A stretch of 64,000 nt of DNA from contig NC_079324.1 in assembly GCF_029931775.1 (NCBI RefSeq), forward strand, positions 63,185,268 to 63,249,267. The letters are read 5' to 3'. The position numbers were made by a program, and so were the translations under genes. Source of the DNA: Euleptes europaea (lineage: Eukaryota > Chordata > Lepidosauria > Squamata > Sphaerodactylidae). Shown one piece after another: positions 1 through 11,405 of this stretch (its first letter is position 1; each line of letters starts with the position of its first letter). A model generated the notes under the pieces. That model was given only the letters and a program-made list of their open reading frames with translations. It was not told the DNA's origin and did not search any database.

Positions 1-210
1 TGCTCTCCCCCTGCATCTCCCCACATTTTGCCTGCGCTTTGAGGGACCTGTTTTATCTCAAATTTGAAAATACAGGCAAAACGTGGGGAAACGCAGGGCG
101 GGGGGAGCCAGGCAAGCTCTGACGGTTGGAAACAGCATGCATAGTCCAAACAAAAACCCAAATGCATCAGAAGGGTGACGGCGAGTGAAACAGCCATGCA
201 TAAAAGACCT
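1..210. mobile_element. Long-hairpin element, cut by the window edge
   Basis: Its right part resembles the hairpin at 4965-5250: a CATTTTGCCTGCGC/GCAAAACGTGGGG palindrome, then GGGTGAC and a CATGCATAAAAGACC end. The left arm lies outside the window. Confidence 0.5.
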
Positions 211-1649
211 CTGTTAACAAAGCCATTCCTGCTCCCCTACATTAGTGTCCCAACAAGGCTTAATTTAGCAGTGAAATTGGGCATACCATCAGCCAGGGGA
301 CCCCTGGTCTTTGGAAAGAATAGCTTTTTCTATCCCCCACACATGCTACATTAAGAGATGGAGTGTCACTTCAGTTGCTGTGGAAACCAGGGCCTTTGAA
401 TTTTTTTGTGTAGGATTCACTCAGGTTCTTTGATTTCTGCTCTCTCTCTTTTTGTCTAAATTCACACAGAAAAAGAAAAAAAGGGTTCACCAGCCAATAG
501 GAATAAGATGGACTTCGTTTGAGATTGACTGAAAGCATGCAAAGTTTAGTGAAGCCCCCAAATTTCCCAGGCAGAGAAGAGGGGTGAGTGGGGTTTAATA
601 TGGGTCAGGTATTATTTCCCCGGCCCTGGAATAACATGCTCCCCCCACCCCATATATAAAGTCTCATTTTAAAAATCTGCCCTGCTTCTGAGCCATCCCC
701 TGTAGGAATCAGAACACCAGGTTCGATGGACCATTTGGTAGAGCTGCAGAATTCTTCTTGGGTTCTTATCTAAGTCTATTCTCACATTATGCCAGAGGAC
801 AACAGGATCAAGCTGGGGGAAAACGCTGCCTTGGGGGCATCGGCTGCAACCAACCCAATCCTAGCCTGAAAGATCCTAGACAATGAATCCTGACCTAGCC
901 CCAAATGATTCTGCCCATGAAGAATCTCATATTATTTGGATGGGGATTGCAGGCTGTGGAGCCCAGGGTGGTTGCAAAGGCAGGAGAGCTTGCAAGAAAG
1001 ACCATGGAGAGCTCCCAGATTAAAGAAGGTGTGGGATATCTCTCCTCTCTGGTGCGCTGCGCAGATCCAAGTCTGGCACTGGGAAAGAACCCAGAATCCT
1101 ACAGATCTTTGGGCTGCGACACCTGTGTATGCACCTCAATTGGTCACCTGACACTTGAATGTGCAAAACTAAAAGCTCCTGCATTTGAAGATCTATTATT
1201 ATCATTCCATTCATGGGCTTAGACTTGCAGTCAGTTATTCATTCACTCCAGCCACCGCCTGATGCTGTAGTCACCCCTTGTGAGCCTCAACAGGTTCACC
1301 CAGATGTCCTTCCCCAATGGGACTTACTCACTACTAAGTGAACTTAACCCTGCTGACAGGAAGTGAAAAACATGAGTGTGTCCAGTCCTTCTGGTTAGGA
1401 GTAGTTGAAAAGAATGATGATGATGAAGAAGAAGTAGATGAATGAATTGCTTTCCAAAAGGTGCCAGTTCTGGGATTCTGAAATTCTATCTGTTCAAGTG
1501 TTCTCCCTCCCTCCCTCCCAAGAGTTCAGGGCAATGCAAAGGTTCTCCCCTCCTCATTTGATTTTCATAACAAATCTGCGCAAGAGGTTAAGCTGAGAAT
1601 GTGCAACTGGTCCAAGTTTCATGGCTGAGAGCAACCTTGAACACATGAA
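211..1649. other. Intergenic, nothing recognised
   Basis: No conserved protein, RNA gene or familiar repeat is seen. A short open frame at 905-1222 has no recognisable domain. Confidence 0.4.
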
Positions 1650-2315
1650 CACATGAAGCCGCCTTATACGAAATCAGACCTTTGGCCCATCAAAGTCAGT
1701 ATTGTCTACTCTGACCGGCAGCGGCTCTCCAGGGTCTCAGGCAGAGGTCTTTCACATCACATACTTGCCTAGCTGTGAGAGTCTCAACCTAGCTGTGCTA
1801 ACTTCGCAAAATCACTTGCTCAGACTTGGATGCAGAAACAAAGGATTTATTGAAGACTTCAGATAGTACCAGACAGACACGGGTTTGAAGTTGCAAGTGA
1901 GCGGCTTATCGGGGTTACAGTATATATCTACTACAAGTCTCTTTTGTCGTGGGAAGTTACAAGATAGATTGGTGCAATACAAAACATCAAACAGGTCCCA
2001 GAGAGACTGTTAGGACTATCAGATCCCCAAGGCCATATTCGGCCCGAGGGAGTGCATGCAGGAAGCGCAGCAGGGGAGGGCAAGAGCGGCACCTGGGAAA
2101 GACGGATGAGGCGCCGGGGCCCAGGAAGGCAAGGGAGGTGTGAACTGCTTTTACGAGTTCAAAGGAACAGAGATAGAGGAAGCAGGACTGGGGAAGGGGA
2201 GTCAGAGACACATGGCCCTCACACTAGCCCTTTGACTGGAGATGCCAAGGATTCAACCTGGGACTTTCTGCATGCCAAGCAGCTGCTCTACCACTGAGCC
2301 ACGGCCCTTCTTCAA
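1650..2315 (-). repeat. tRNA-derived SINE (type A), split by the solo LTR
   Basis: The 3' part is 1650-1773 and the 5' tRNA-like part is 2224-2315. The tRNA-Ala-like head carries the B-box-like GGTTCAATCCC in other copies. Confidence 0.75.
1774..2223 (-). mobile_element. Solo LTR of a Gypsy family related to the SART3-intron element
   Basis: About 450 bp, aligning along its whole length in reverse orientation to the 437-bp LTR at 38046, with clear divergence. It starts TGTGAG and ends CTCACA. The 5-bp duplication CTAGC (1769-1773 and 2224-2228) flanks it. It splits a SINE, and no internal region remains. It is an older fossil than the intronic copy. Confidence 0.85.
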
Positions 2316-2436
2316 GGCTCTCCAGGGTCTCCGGCAGAGGTCTGTCACATCACCTACTTGCCTAGTCCCTTTAACTGGAGATGCCAGGGATTGAACCTGG
2401 GACCTTCTGCATACCAGAGCCACAGTCCCTCCCCAA
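2316..2436 (-). repeat. tRNA-derived SINE (type A), truncated
   Basis: A partial minus-strand copy with the GCCAGGGATTGAACCTGGGA head region. It abuts the previous SINE. Confidence 0.7.
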
Positions 2437-2448
2437 AAAGAGGAAGTA

Positions 2449-2660
2449 CACATGAAGTTGCCTTATACTGAATCAAACCCTCGGTCCACCAAAGTCAGTA
2501 TTGTCTACGCTGACCGGCAGAGGCTCTCCAGGGTCTCAGGCAAGGGTCTTTCACATCACCTGCTTGCCTGGTCCCTTTAACTAGAGATGCCGGGGATTGA
2601 ACCTGGGACCTTCTGCATGCCAAGCAGAGGCTCTACCACTGAGCCACAGCCCCTCCCCTT
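2449..2660 (-). repeat. tRNA-derived SINE (type A), near full length
   Basis: A full minus-strand copy from CACATGAAGTTGCC to the tRNA-like head ending in GAGCCACAGCCCCTCCCC. Confidence 0.8.
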
Positions 2661-3538
2661 GAAGCCAGGCCTCTACAGCCCTAGTCCATCACTCTAACCA
2701 CTGTGCCAGGCTGTCTCTCAGTTTTGCCCTTTCCATGCAGGCAAGATCTGCCTGGGAGAGGCAGAGGTGCCTTCCTTTCCTGTAGCCTCTTCCTCCTCTC
2801 CCAGGCTCAGGACCTTTTTCTCCCCCTCTCCTCCTCCATCTCTGCATCCACTTCTTCCTCCAGCCCAGAAGGAGGAGCAGAACTGGGAGACTCCTCCACC
2901 CTTCCTGCCCCCTTTGTTCTTCACGGCACTTGGTGATTGGTGAGGATGCCGGCCGGCATGCCCCCCTCAATGCCACAGACTCCGTTTTAATCAGAACCTA
3001 CAGGGCTAAATTGCATTCTCCATTTGCTGTCTCCTGATACAGTCCTGGTGCTAATGAGATTTTCCCCAGCTAACACGTTTTAACAGCAACCACACTGAAA
3101 ACTCATATTCTCCTCCAGCCCAGCATTGACTTCACACTCTGCAGAGACAGAGGGGCGGGGGGGGGGAGAAGGAGGAGAGCGATGGAACCCCAGAGGATTC
3201 TGTTCTCTATCTCCCCCCTCCCAATGCTGGCAGGAGAAGCAGGTAATCTAATAGACGCCGGGACATTTCCCTAATGCCTGCTGTGAACGCAGCTGTCAAA
3301 TGCTTTGTATTAAAATGACACTGACAATAGAAAACACCAGCAAGGCAGAGAAGAACAGATGGCCGCTGAAATGGGAAAAGGGAGAGCTGTCCCCCACCCC
3401 ACCCTTGCTGGTGAACTATGAAGTCACTGTTTGTTCCTATTCATGGGACTGCTCTGGGAGGAGCAGCTGAGCGAGGCCATGGCAGATCCAAGTGATCTAT
3501 GCTCCCGAGTTAGCTTTTCTGGAGAAGAGAGGAAGGCA
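2661..3538. other. Intergenic, pyrimidine/purine-rich stretches only
   Basis: Contains CT-rich (2780-2870) and G/A-rich (3150-3180) low-complexity DNA; no gene or repeat is recognised. Confidence 0.4.
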
Positions 3539-4222
3539 GGGACTGTGGCTCAGCGGTAGAGGATCAGCTCGGCATGCAAAAGGTCCCAGGTTCAATCCCC
3601 GACATCTCCAGTTAAAGGGATTGGCAAGTAGGTGATATGAAAGACCCCTGCCTGAGACCCTGGAGAGGCACTGACAGTCTGAGTAGACAGTAGTGACTTT
3701 GATGGACCAAGGGTCTGATTCAATATAAGGCAGCTTTGTGTGTTCATATGAAAACCCATAGCAGCCATTGGGGGAGGGGCAGTGGCTCAGTGGTAGAGCA
3801 TCTGCTTGGCATGCAAAAGGTCCCAGGTTCAATCCCCGGCATATCCAGTTAAAGGGATTGGCAAGTAGGTGATATGAAAGACCCCTGCCTGAGACCCTGG
3901 AGAGCCACTGACAGTCTGAGTAGACAGTAGTGACTTTGATGGACCAAGGGTCTGATTCAATATAAGGCAGCTTTGTGTGTTCATATGAAAATCCATGGCA
4001 GCCATTGGGGGTGGGGCCGTGGCTCAGTGGTAGAGCATCTGCTTGGCATGCATAAGGTCCCAGGTTCAATCCCCAGCATCTCCAGTTAAAGGGACCAGGC
4101 AAGTAGGCGATGTGAAAGACCCCTGCCTGAGACCCTGGAGTCTGAGTAGACAATGCTGACTTTGACGGACCAAGAGGGGTCTGATTCAGTATATGGCAGC
4201 TTCATGTGTTCATGTGACCAGA
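3539..4222 (+). repeat. Tandem array of three type-A SINE units
   Basis: Three head-to-tail copies. Units 1 and 2 repeat with a period of about 237 bp and share both SINE and flanking spacer (CCAT[A/G]GCAGCCATTGGGG). This implies tandem duplication and not three separate insertions. Unit 3 is more diverged. Confidence 0.8.
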
Positions 4223-4964
4223 GCCTTGGAGATACTGGAAGTGCCTCTCTGACTCTGCCGTGGACTCCCAGGATAACTCTGACCATGCCTAGTCATGTTT
4301 TGTGGGGGCTTGAGAGCTGGAGCGTTCTCCGGCAGGGTCATTTTGCTCCCCTCCACATAAAAAAGATGCTTGAATAAGTGCTCAGGTCCTCTAGGAGATC
4401 ATCTATGGCTCAAGCATAGATCCTCTAGGGTTCAAGAACAGAACCTCAAGGGTTCAAGCACAGATCCTCTAGGACTAACGCCAGCCTGTGGCTAGTGACA
4501 CCGCAGGATCTGAAACCGCACCACATGCAAGCCATGCTCAACATAAATCACCACTGACAATAATAGTCATGGCCCCTGGCTGTGCCTTGGCTGATGTGAC
4601 TAGGTGCATGGGCAGAGTGCTCTGCGCAAGGGAAGAGGCAAGCACTCCCTCTCTTCACCAGCTGCCTCGCATGTACAGAGAAAAACTTAACTGGCATGTG
4701 ATATGGAGGACTCCATTTCTATGGGCTCCCTCCAGTACCTGGGGCAAATGCATATGCATAGCAATTTCTGACAAGAAGCCGGCAGAGGGAAGAAGATACT
4801 CTAATGCAAATGTATTCACGCTCGAGACCAGCAGCTGCATATTCATTTCAAGCCAATATCTCCAGTGCTGCCTGCATGCCGTGCCCGCCCCTGTGCCCTT
4901 GGCTGTTCAGTCCACCATCCTGAACCTCCTTTCCTCTCCACTTAGACTTTCAGCCAACAACACA
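4223..4964. other. Intergenic, short degenerate local repeat
   Basis: The motif CAGATCCTCTAGG recurs several times between 4385 and 4475. An open frame of 181 codons (4488-5033) has no family resemblance and runs into the hairpin element. Confidence 0.4.
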
Positions 4965-5250
4965 GGCCTTTTATGCAGGGACGTTTCCCCGCAGTCACCC
5001 CCACCGACTGCTTCACGGCTTCCTTTTCATTAGGCATCCCTTATCTGCCCGTCAGAGGTCGTCTCGCTCTCCTCGTGCGTTTTGCCCACATTTTTCAGAT
5101 TCTGGCTAAAACAGCATCTGGAAAATGTGGGCAAAACACGCAGGGAGAGCGGAGCAACCTCTGACAGAAGGATGAGGCATGCCTAATCAAAAGGAAGCCC
5201 CGAAGCAGTCAGCGGGGGTGACCATGGGAAATGTACCTGCATAAAAGGCC
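4965..5250. mobile_element. Long-hairpin MITE-like element
   Basis: The 286-bp sequence is an almost complete inverted repeat: GGCCTTTTATGCAGG at the left is mirrored by CCTGCATAAAAGGCC at the right, with arms of about 135 bp around a short centre near 5108. ACA flanks both ends, a possible 3-bp target duplication. Family unresolved. Confidence 0.7.
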
Positions 5251-5335
5251 ACAGAGTTCTTCCTGAGTCTGGGCCCCACAGGAGTTCTTTTGCTGGCCAA
5301 ATGGACCAGTCAACATTTTGATGCTCACAACTGCG

Positions 5336-5500
5336 TTTATGAGCTAGACTCGCATCCAGTAGAGATTTTGGGGTTATGAGCTTTTGGGAGTCAAAGTTCT
5401 CTTCATCAAGGTATCGGACAAAAGGAGCTTTGACTCTTGAAAGCTCACACCAGAACGTGTTGCTGGTGTCTAAGGTACTGCTGGACTTGAAGGTACTCCC
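5336..5500 (+). repeat. Unclassified interspersed repeat (GGAGCTTTGACTCTTGAAAGC)
   Basis: The block GGAGCTTTGACTCTTGAAAG plus CTAAGGTACTGCTGGACT recurs at 9430-9515 and 16725-16803. Family not recognised. Confidence 0.45.
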
Positions 5501-5504
5501 TCTC

Positions 5505-5885
5505 TCATAAAACCAGGATGCAGGGTCATCTGCTGAAGCTGGAGGGTGAGAGATTCAAAACAGATAAAAGGAAGTATTTCTTCACACAATGCCTAAATTG
5601 TGGAACTCCCTGCCCCAGGATGTGGTGATGGCTGCCAACTTGGAAGGCTTGAAGAGAGGAGTGGACAGGTTCATGGAGGAGAGGGCTATTCATGGCTACT
5701 AGTCAAAATGCATCCCTATTCTCTCCAGGATCAGATGAGCATGATATTAGGTGCCTTGGAACACAGGCAGGTTAATGCTGCTGCAGTCGTCTTCCTAGAG
5801 GCACCTGGTTGGCCATTGTGTGAACAGACTGCTGGACTTGATGGGCCTTGGTCTGATCCAGCAGGGCCTTTCTTATGTTCATGTG
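5505..5885 (+). mobile_element. CR1-type LINE 3' end (family II)
   Basis: Same family as 21566-22100: GGAACTCCCTGCCCCAGG and CTGGACTTGATGGGCC are present. Confidence 0.75.
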
Positions 5886-6628
5886 AATCTGGCTCTTCTG
5901 CTGCAGACCCACATGGCTATACCTTCTGAAACTAACTGCATTTGGGGCATCCGTTGTGGTTTTGATTTACGTCCTGCCTTCTAGACCCCTGTCTTTTCAC
6001 ATGTCTCACATCGGTTGAGACAGGTCCCAACTGCAGGGTTACAGACTAAAATGGCAAGGCACACCAGGGAAGAGGAGTGGAGGGGGGAAGGGGGGAAAGG
6101 GAGATTGACAGCTTGACAGTTAGAATTGATAGCTCTGCTGGTGGTCTTGCTTGGATGGAGGTGGTACAGTTACCCGGTGGGCAGTTGGAGTTCAGCCATT
6201 TCTGCCAAGGAGGAGGAAGCAAGTCCCCCTCTGTGGCCAATGGCAGAGCCAGGCCGGTCTTCCTCTTGGCACGGTGTTCTTCCTGGGGGGGCTACTCTCC
6301 CAGAGGCCTTTATTCCTCCAACCAGTGTCAGAGGCTAGTATATCCTTACACCACAAGCACATAGATCAGCCTAACCAACTTTGGGGGGGGGAGGGGGAAT
6401 GATCTTGCAGACAGGAATCCTGCAAGCAGCTGTTGCAGAAGTTCACACTTGGAAGGCCCTGCTCCCAAAAGGCAGCTACAGAGAGCAGTTTCGTCCATGT
6501 CAACACGTTCCTGCAAGGGCTGGCTTTAGCACGAGCAGCGGGTCCCTTCAGGCTGAGTCAAAGACTGCTCTGAGAGCTGGGCTGCCTGCTCCGCCATGTG
6601 GGCAAGGAACACACAGGTCTTGTTCACA

Positions 6629-6842
6629 ATGTGTGTCAAGTGCCGTCAAAGCATAGTCGACTTATGGCGACCCTGTAGGGGTTTCACGGCAGGAGACTAA
6701 CAGAGGTGGTCAGCCACTGCCTTCCTCTGCCCAACAACCCTGGCATTCCTTGGTGGTCTCCCATCCAATTGCTAACCCGGGCTGACCCTGCTTGGCTTCT
6801 GAGATCTGACGGGATCAGGCTAGCCTGGGCCATCCAGGTCAC
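6629..6842 (-). repeat. 5S rRNA-derived SINE with a BovB-like tail
   Basis: On the minus strand, the complement of 6832-6737 matches 5S rRNA, including the internal promoter (AGAAGCCAAGCAGGGTC; then TTGGATGGGAGACCACC). The 3' part (complement of about 6680-6629) matches the RTE-BovB terminus (TCGCCATAAGTCGACT...GGCACTTGACACACA). A 5S head with a LINE tail defines a SINE3-type element mobilised by BovB. Confidence 0.75.
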
Positions 6843-7384
6843 AATAACATGTGCGAAATAAACCGGCCCTAGGTGAGCCCCCCACCTGCTACAAAAAACA
6901 TTTCAGCGCGTCTCCCTGAACTTTGCATACAGCACTGACTCCCTGTGGAGATGAAAGAGACTGCAGGCTTTAAAAAAAACCACGGAAAAGCCGCAAACCT
7001 CCTGAAAACATGAAGCCGTCCTGAAAAGAAGGTTGCCGTTTCATTTAATAAGGAAGATCCCACTTTTCCAAATGCCAGTAAGACCAAATACACCAAGATC
7101 TTCTCTGGCGGTATTTTACCTTACAAACCCAGATGGTCAGCTGGTACCACCGCTTCCTACCTGCAGCTTTCCCCATTTCGGATCAAGACTTCAGGAAGCA
7201 GGACCTTAGGATCTGCAGGGAGGGCCTATTTGGAAAGAGCTCCTCTCCACACAGGAAGACGCTTGATCTGGAACCTCCCGACACTGTGTGCTTGGCCCCC
7301 ATGGCCCTGTGTGTTTGTCCGGACTCCAAAAGTGCCCACAGGCTTGGTAAGGTAGCCCTGACCTGCACCAACGGATTGTCAACA

Positions 7385-7676
7385 TGCTGTAGTGGTTAAG
7401 AGCAGTGGTTTGGAGCAGTGGCGTCTGATCTGGAGAACCGGGTTTGATTCCCCACTCCTCCACATGAGCGGCCGATGCTAATCTGGAGAACCGGGTTGGT
7501 TTCCCCACTCCTACACATGAAGCCAGCTGGGTGACCTTGGGCTAGTTACAGCACTCTTAGAGCTTTCTCAGCCCCACCTACCTCACAGGGTGTCTGTGTG
7601 GGGAGGGTGATTGTAAGCTGGTTTGATTCTGCCTTAAGTGGTAGATAGTCAGCATATAAAAACCAACTCTTCTTCA
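7385..7676 (+). repeat. tRNA-derived CORE/MIR-like SINE (type B)
   Basis: It begins with the tRNA-like GTAGTGGTTAAGAGC, contains a CORE-like GTGACCTTGGGCTAG, and ends TATAAAAACCAACTCTTC. Confidence 0.75.
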
Positions 7677-7684
7677 GTCTTAGA

Positions 7685-7753
7685 CAGAGAAAGGTCGTAC
7701 CGGAGATTGAATCTGGGATCTTTCTGCAAAGCGAGTGTTCTGCCACTGAGTCA
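7685..7753 (-). repeat. type-A SINE head fragment
   Basis: A degenerate tRNA-like head (GATTGAATCTGGGATCTTTC...CCACTGAGTCA). Confidence 0.5.
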
Positions 7754-8190
7754 GTTTAAGGGTGACCGTATCTCTCTGTTTTTAGTGTGCTTTCTGTACA
7801 TGCTGTTGTGAAATAACAATTGTACCACATAAAAAAAAATAAACATAAGATGGAAACCACATAAGTGTGCCTTGCCTAATCTGACATCTGGAAGAAAAGC
7901 CATTGTTGGTTTGGAAAGGGCAGGAAGCACAATTACACTCTCTTTACATCCTGCAGCATCCACAGCCAAAAAGTAATTTATGATAACACATCAAATTTTA
8001 CTGGGCATAAAAGTTCTACACACCTACAGCAAAGAACTGCCTGCTCCTTCCATAAATTGTGCTGCTTAAAAGCCTTCCATGTAGCAGAATCCCAGAGAAA
8101 CCAGAGCAGGTTTTCGAGATATGGTTTACTTCAAAATTAAATCCATGGGCTTCACAAAACACCTTGGAAACACACCTTAACCCATTAGAG

Positions 8191-8372
8191 CAGGGGTGAA
8201 CAATTGTTACGAGGGCCGGATAGGACATAAAAGTCACTTGGTCGGGCCGGGTCATGCCTCGCCAGGCCAGATTGGGAGTGGGTGGTGGTGGCTGCCTTGG
8301 CTGGCTTGTAGGCCAGATCAGGGCTCTCAAGGGGCCGAATCCAGTCCTTGGCCCTTATGTTTGACACCCCTG
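8191..8372. mobile_element. Non-autonomous hAT element
   Basis: Ends CAGGGGTG/...TTTGACACCCCTG form inverted repeats, and an exact 8-bp duplication CATTAGAG lies at 8183-8190 and 8373-8380, diagnostic of hAT. Confidence 0.82.
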
Positions 8373-8763
8373 CATTAGAGGCTTCATACCAATCCCACAG
8401 GCTCCAGTGCCAAAGACCCCTGTCCAAGGTGCTGATGCCCCTGGGAGAACGTTTGCCCGAGAAAGACCAGCCAGGCTTGTCTTATGGCTTCTGATGTGAT
8501 TGCTGTACACATATAAATGGCTTCTTTCACAAACTCTAGGGCGATATCCAGACCTACAGTTTTGTCCGGCATACAGGTTTTCCTTTGAATCAAATGTCCA
8601 TAAGAAGAGAGATGATCATGACGAGTCAGTTTACCAAATGATAAGAATGACCCGTTTCAGCCTGGCATCAGGCCCAGATTCAGAAAGGATATATCGTGGG
8701 TTACACTGATGGACAGTCATGCCTTAAAGTTGGAAAGATGGCAGTCATCGTCAGCAGCAGCAG

Positions 8764-9074
8764 CAGCAGAAGAGTTGGTTTTTATATGCCTACTTTCTCT
8801 ACCACTTAAAGGAGACTCAAACCAGCTTACAATCACCTTCCCCTCCCACAACAGACACCCTGTGAGGTAGGTAGGGCTGAGAGAGCTCTAAGAGAGCTGT
8901 GACTAGCCCAAGGTCGCCCAGCTGGCTTTGTGTGTAGGAGTGGGGAAACAAATCCAGTTCACCAGATTAGCCTCCACCACTCATGTGGAGGAGTGGGGAA
9001 TCAAACCCGGTTCTCCAGATCAGAGTCCATCACTCCAAACCTCCGCTCTTAACCACTACACCACGCTGGCTTTG
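8764..9074 (-). repeat. type-B SINE
   Basis: A full antisense copy beginning (at low coordinates) with its AGAAGAGTTGGTTTTTATATG tail end and finishing in the tRNA-like head. Confidence 0.78.
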
Positions 9075-9136
9075 AGACAGTCGACCACTCGGTCCTTATT
9101 CATTGGTTAGAATATTGGAACGGTGTTTGGTGGTTT

Positions 9137-9345
9137 TGGTGTTTGGGGTCTGATTGGACCCAGAGAGATTCCGCAGAGGAGTGGTGTGAGCAGACAAATC
9201 AGTCTGTCGGGATACCTCAATGTTCCATTTTGCTCTTCGATAGCCATATGAAGTCACTGAAAGAGATCCTCTGTAGCCTTCGAGTTGGATATCACCAATG
9301 CACAGATGATACCCAGCTCTACAGTTCATTATCCAAGCCTTCAGA
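9137..9345 (+). mobile_element. LINE reverse-transcriptase fragment (L2/CR1-like)
   Basis: Translation gives SVGIPQCSILLF, then YHQCTDDTQLYSSL, a decayed version of the LINE RT motif YADDTQLY. BovB-like sequence follows near 9380. Confidence 0.6.
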
Positions 9346-9429
9346 TGCATCCTTCTTGGTCCTGAGCTGGGATTGACATAAATGGGTTGCAACTTGACAG
9401 CACTTTACACACACACATCTTACAAGGGA

Positions 9430-9515
9430 ACTGGTGTATCTGACAAATAGGGCTTTGACTCTTGAAAGCTGATACCCTGAAAATCCAGCTGGTCTCTAAG
9501 GTGCTACAGGAGTCA
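9430..9515 (+). repeat. Unclassified interspersed repeat, second copy
   Basis: GGGCTTTGACTCTTGAAAGC and GGTCTCTAAGGTGCTACAGG match the repeat at 5336. Confidence 0.45.
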
Positions 9516-10565
9516 GTTCTAGCTATTTTACAAGATTGTTGTAAAGGATAACTGAATTAAAGTATATGAAGCACTTTGAATATGCCATAAACACTAAATA
9601 TTATTCCAGGCAGTGGGAAGGGAAATCAGGAGGAAGCACAACAGACTGAGCTGGGCATCCTGTGCCGATTAGTAGGAAGGTCACAGTAAGGCTGGTTCTC
9701 TTCAGTGAAGACAAGACTCCACAGGAAGAAGCTCTTGGCATCTTCAAAACTGTTTTATAATTGTAGAGGTTTGACAGGATAACAGCAGAGGTTCAACAGC
9801 CAGCGGAGTCGGGTCCCAGACTTCCACAAAGACAGAGCTGGCCGAGGGCATGCTGCCGGGAAAGGTCGTCTTACACAGTCAGTACAAAGTAGATTTCTAT
9901 GCCATCTCCCAAGCAACGGCCCTCTATGTGGGGATCTCCATGGGGCTAGACAGCTGAACCCTGTCGCAGGAGACCTTTGTAATTTAACCCAGTCCCACCC
10001 CAGGGCGGGACTCACTCTAAACAGTGGTCCAGGGAGAAAAGAGGGGTGGGTCTCCCACCCTATTGGCCTAGCCATTGGAATTCAAAACCAATTCTTCTCT
10101 TTCACCTGCCAAGTCAGTCTCCTGATCTAAAGCAAGCAAAAGTGGGGGGGGGGGAATCTAATTTCAGTTTTGAATTTCTTAAACCCCTAGGAACAAACAA
10201 GCCAATTATTTCCTGGGAGTCAGCTGCCAAGTGGATCTAAATAATTCCTGAGTGACAGACAGGGAACCGTGCTCAGGGAGTGAGCTGCAGCCGGGTGGAG
10301 GGACCAGTCCATGAAGAGGGCTGTGATCTACTGGCCAAGGTCACTTCCAGAGCGTGACAAGCAGCAAATCAGAGCCCGGGGTGTGGGGGGCAGCAGACCT
10401 CCCAAGCTATGTGGCTTGGAGCCTAAGGGGGCTTCTCTTGGACGGAAAAGCAGTGCAGGGCTGGGGCTGCCTTCTGGCACCAGGTACTCTGCATGATGAC
10501 TTCTTGCTTCCTGTATTCACACATGCAAGTAACGGCTGGCAGTGGCAGCCAACTGCCACTGCTGA
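9516..10565. other. Intergenic, nothing recognised
   Basis: No gene or known repeat is seen. Open frames here are short and show no domain. Confidence 0.35.
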
Positions 10566-10771
10566 GGGTTGCCAGCCTCCGGGTGGGGCCTGGGGATCTC
10601 CTGCAATCACAACTAATCGCCAGACTACAGAAATCACTTCCACTGGAGGAAATGGCTTGTCTGAAGGATGGCCATACATCCTTGATGAGCTTCCCTCCCT
10701 CCTCAAACTCTACCTTCCCTAGGCTCTGCCCCCAAATTTCCAGGAATGTCCTAACCCAGAGTTGGCACTCC
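10566..10771. mobile_element. TIR element (GGGTTGCCA family)
   Basis: Inverted ends GGGTTGCCAGCCTCC and AGTTGGCACTCC, with the common middle of this family. Confidence 0.65.
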
Positions 10772-10798
10772 TACCCAGCAGAGGACTATGCTCTCGTT

Positions 10799-11405
10799 CA
10801 TAGAATCATAGAGTTGGAAGGGACCACCAGGGTCATCTAGTCCAACCCCCTGCACAATGCAGGAAATTCACAACTACCTCCCCCATACCCCAGTGACCCC
10901 CTACTCCATGCCCAGAAGATGGCCAAGATGCCCTCCCTCTGGTGATCTGCCTAAGGTCACAGAATCAGCATTGCTGACAGATGGCCATCTAGCCTCTGCT
11001 TCAAAACCTCCAGGGAAGGAGAGCTTACCACCTCCCCAGGAAGCCTGTTCCACTGAGGAACTGCTCTAACTGTCAGAAAGTTCTTCCTAATGCCTAGACG
11101 GAAACTCTTTTGATTTAATTTCAACCCACTGGTTCTGGTCCGACCTTCTGGAGCAACAGAAAACTCAGCACCATCCTCTATATGTCAGCCCTTCAAGTAC
11201 TTGAAGATGGTTCTCATATCCCCTCTCAGTCTTTTCCTCTTCAGGCTAAACATACCCAGCTCCTTCAACCTTTCCTCATAGGACTTGGTCTCCAGACCCC
11301 TCACCATCTTTGTTGCCCTCCTCTGGACATGTTCCAGCTTGTCTACATCTTTCTTACATTGTGGTGCCCAAAACTGAACACAATACTCAGGGGAGATGCA
11401 CAAAG
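10799..11405 (-). mobile_element. CR1 LINE 3' end
   Basis: Antisense CR1 beginning with the terminal ATAGAATCATAGAGTTGG. The minus-strand ORF 11185-11403 encodes the end of CR1 reverse transcriptase ([27 protein letters not shown]). Confidence 0.85.

Noticed and set aside
3539-3612. True tRNA-Ala gene
   Set aside because: The tRNA-like heads are part of dispersed SINEs with a common 3' body, and the cloverleaf is mutated.
3497-4153. Minus-strand frame of 218 codons with internal repeats
   Set aside because: It is the translation of three tandem SINE copies, not a repeat protein.
3539-4222. CRISPR-like direct repeats
   Set aside because: The units are about 237 bp SINE duplications in a vertebrate genome, not short repeats with spacers.
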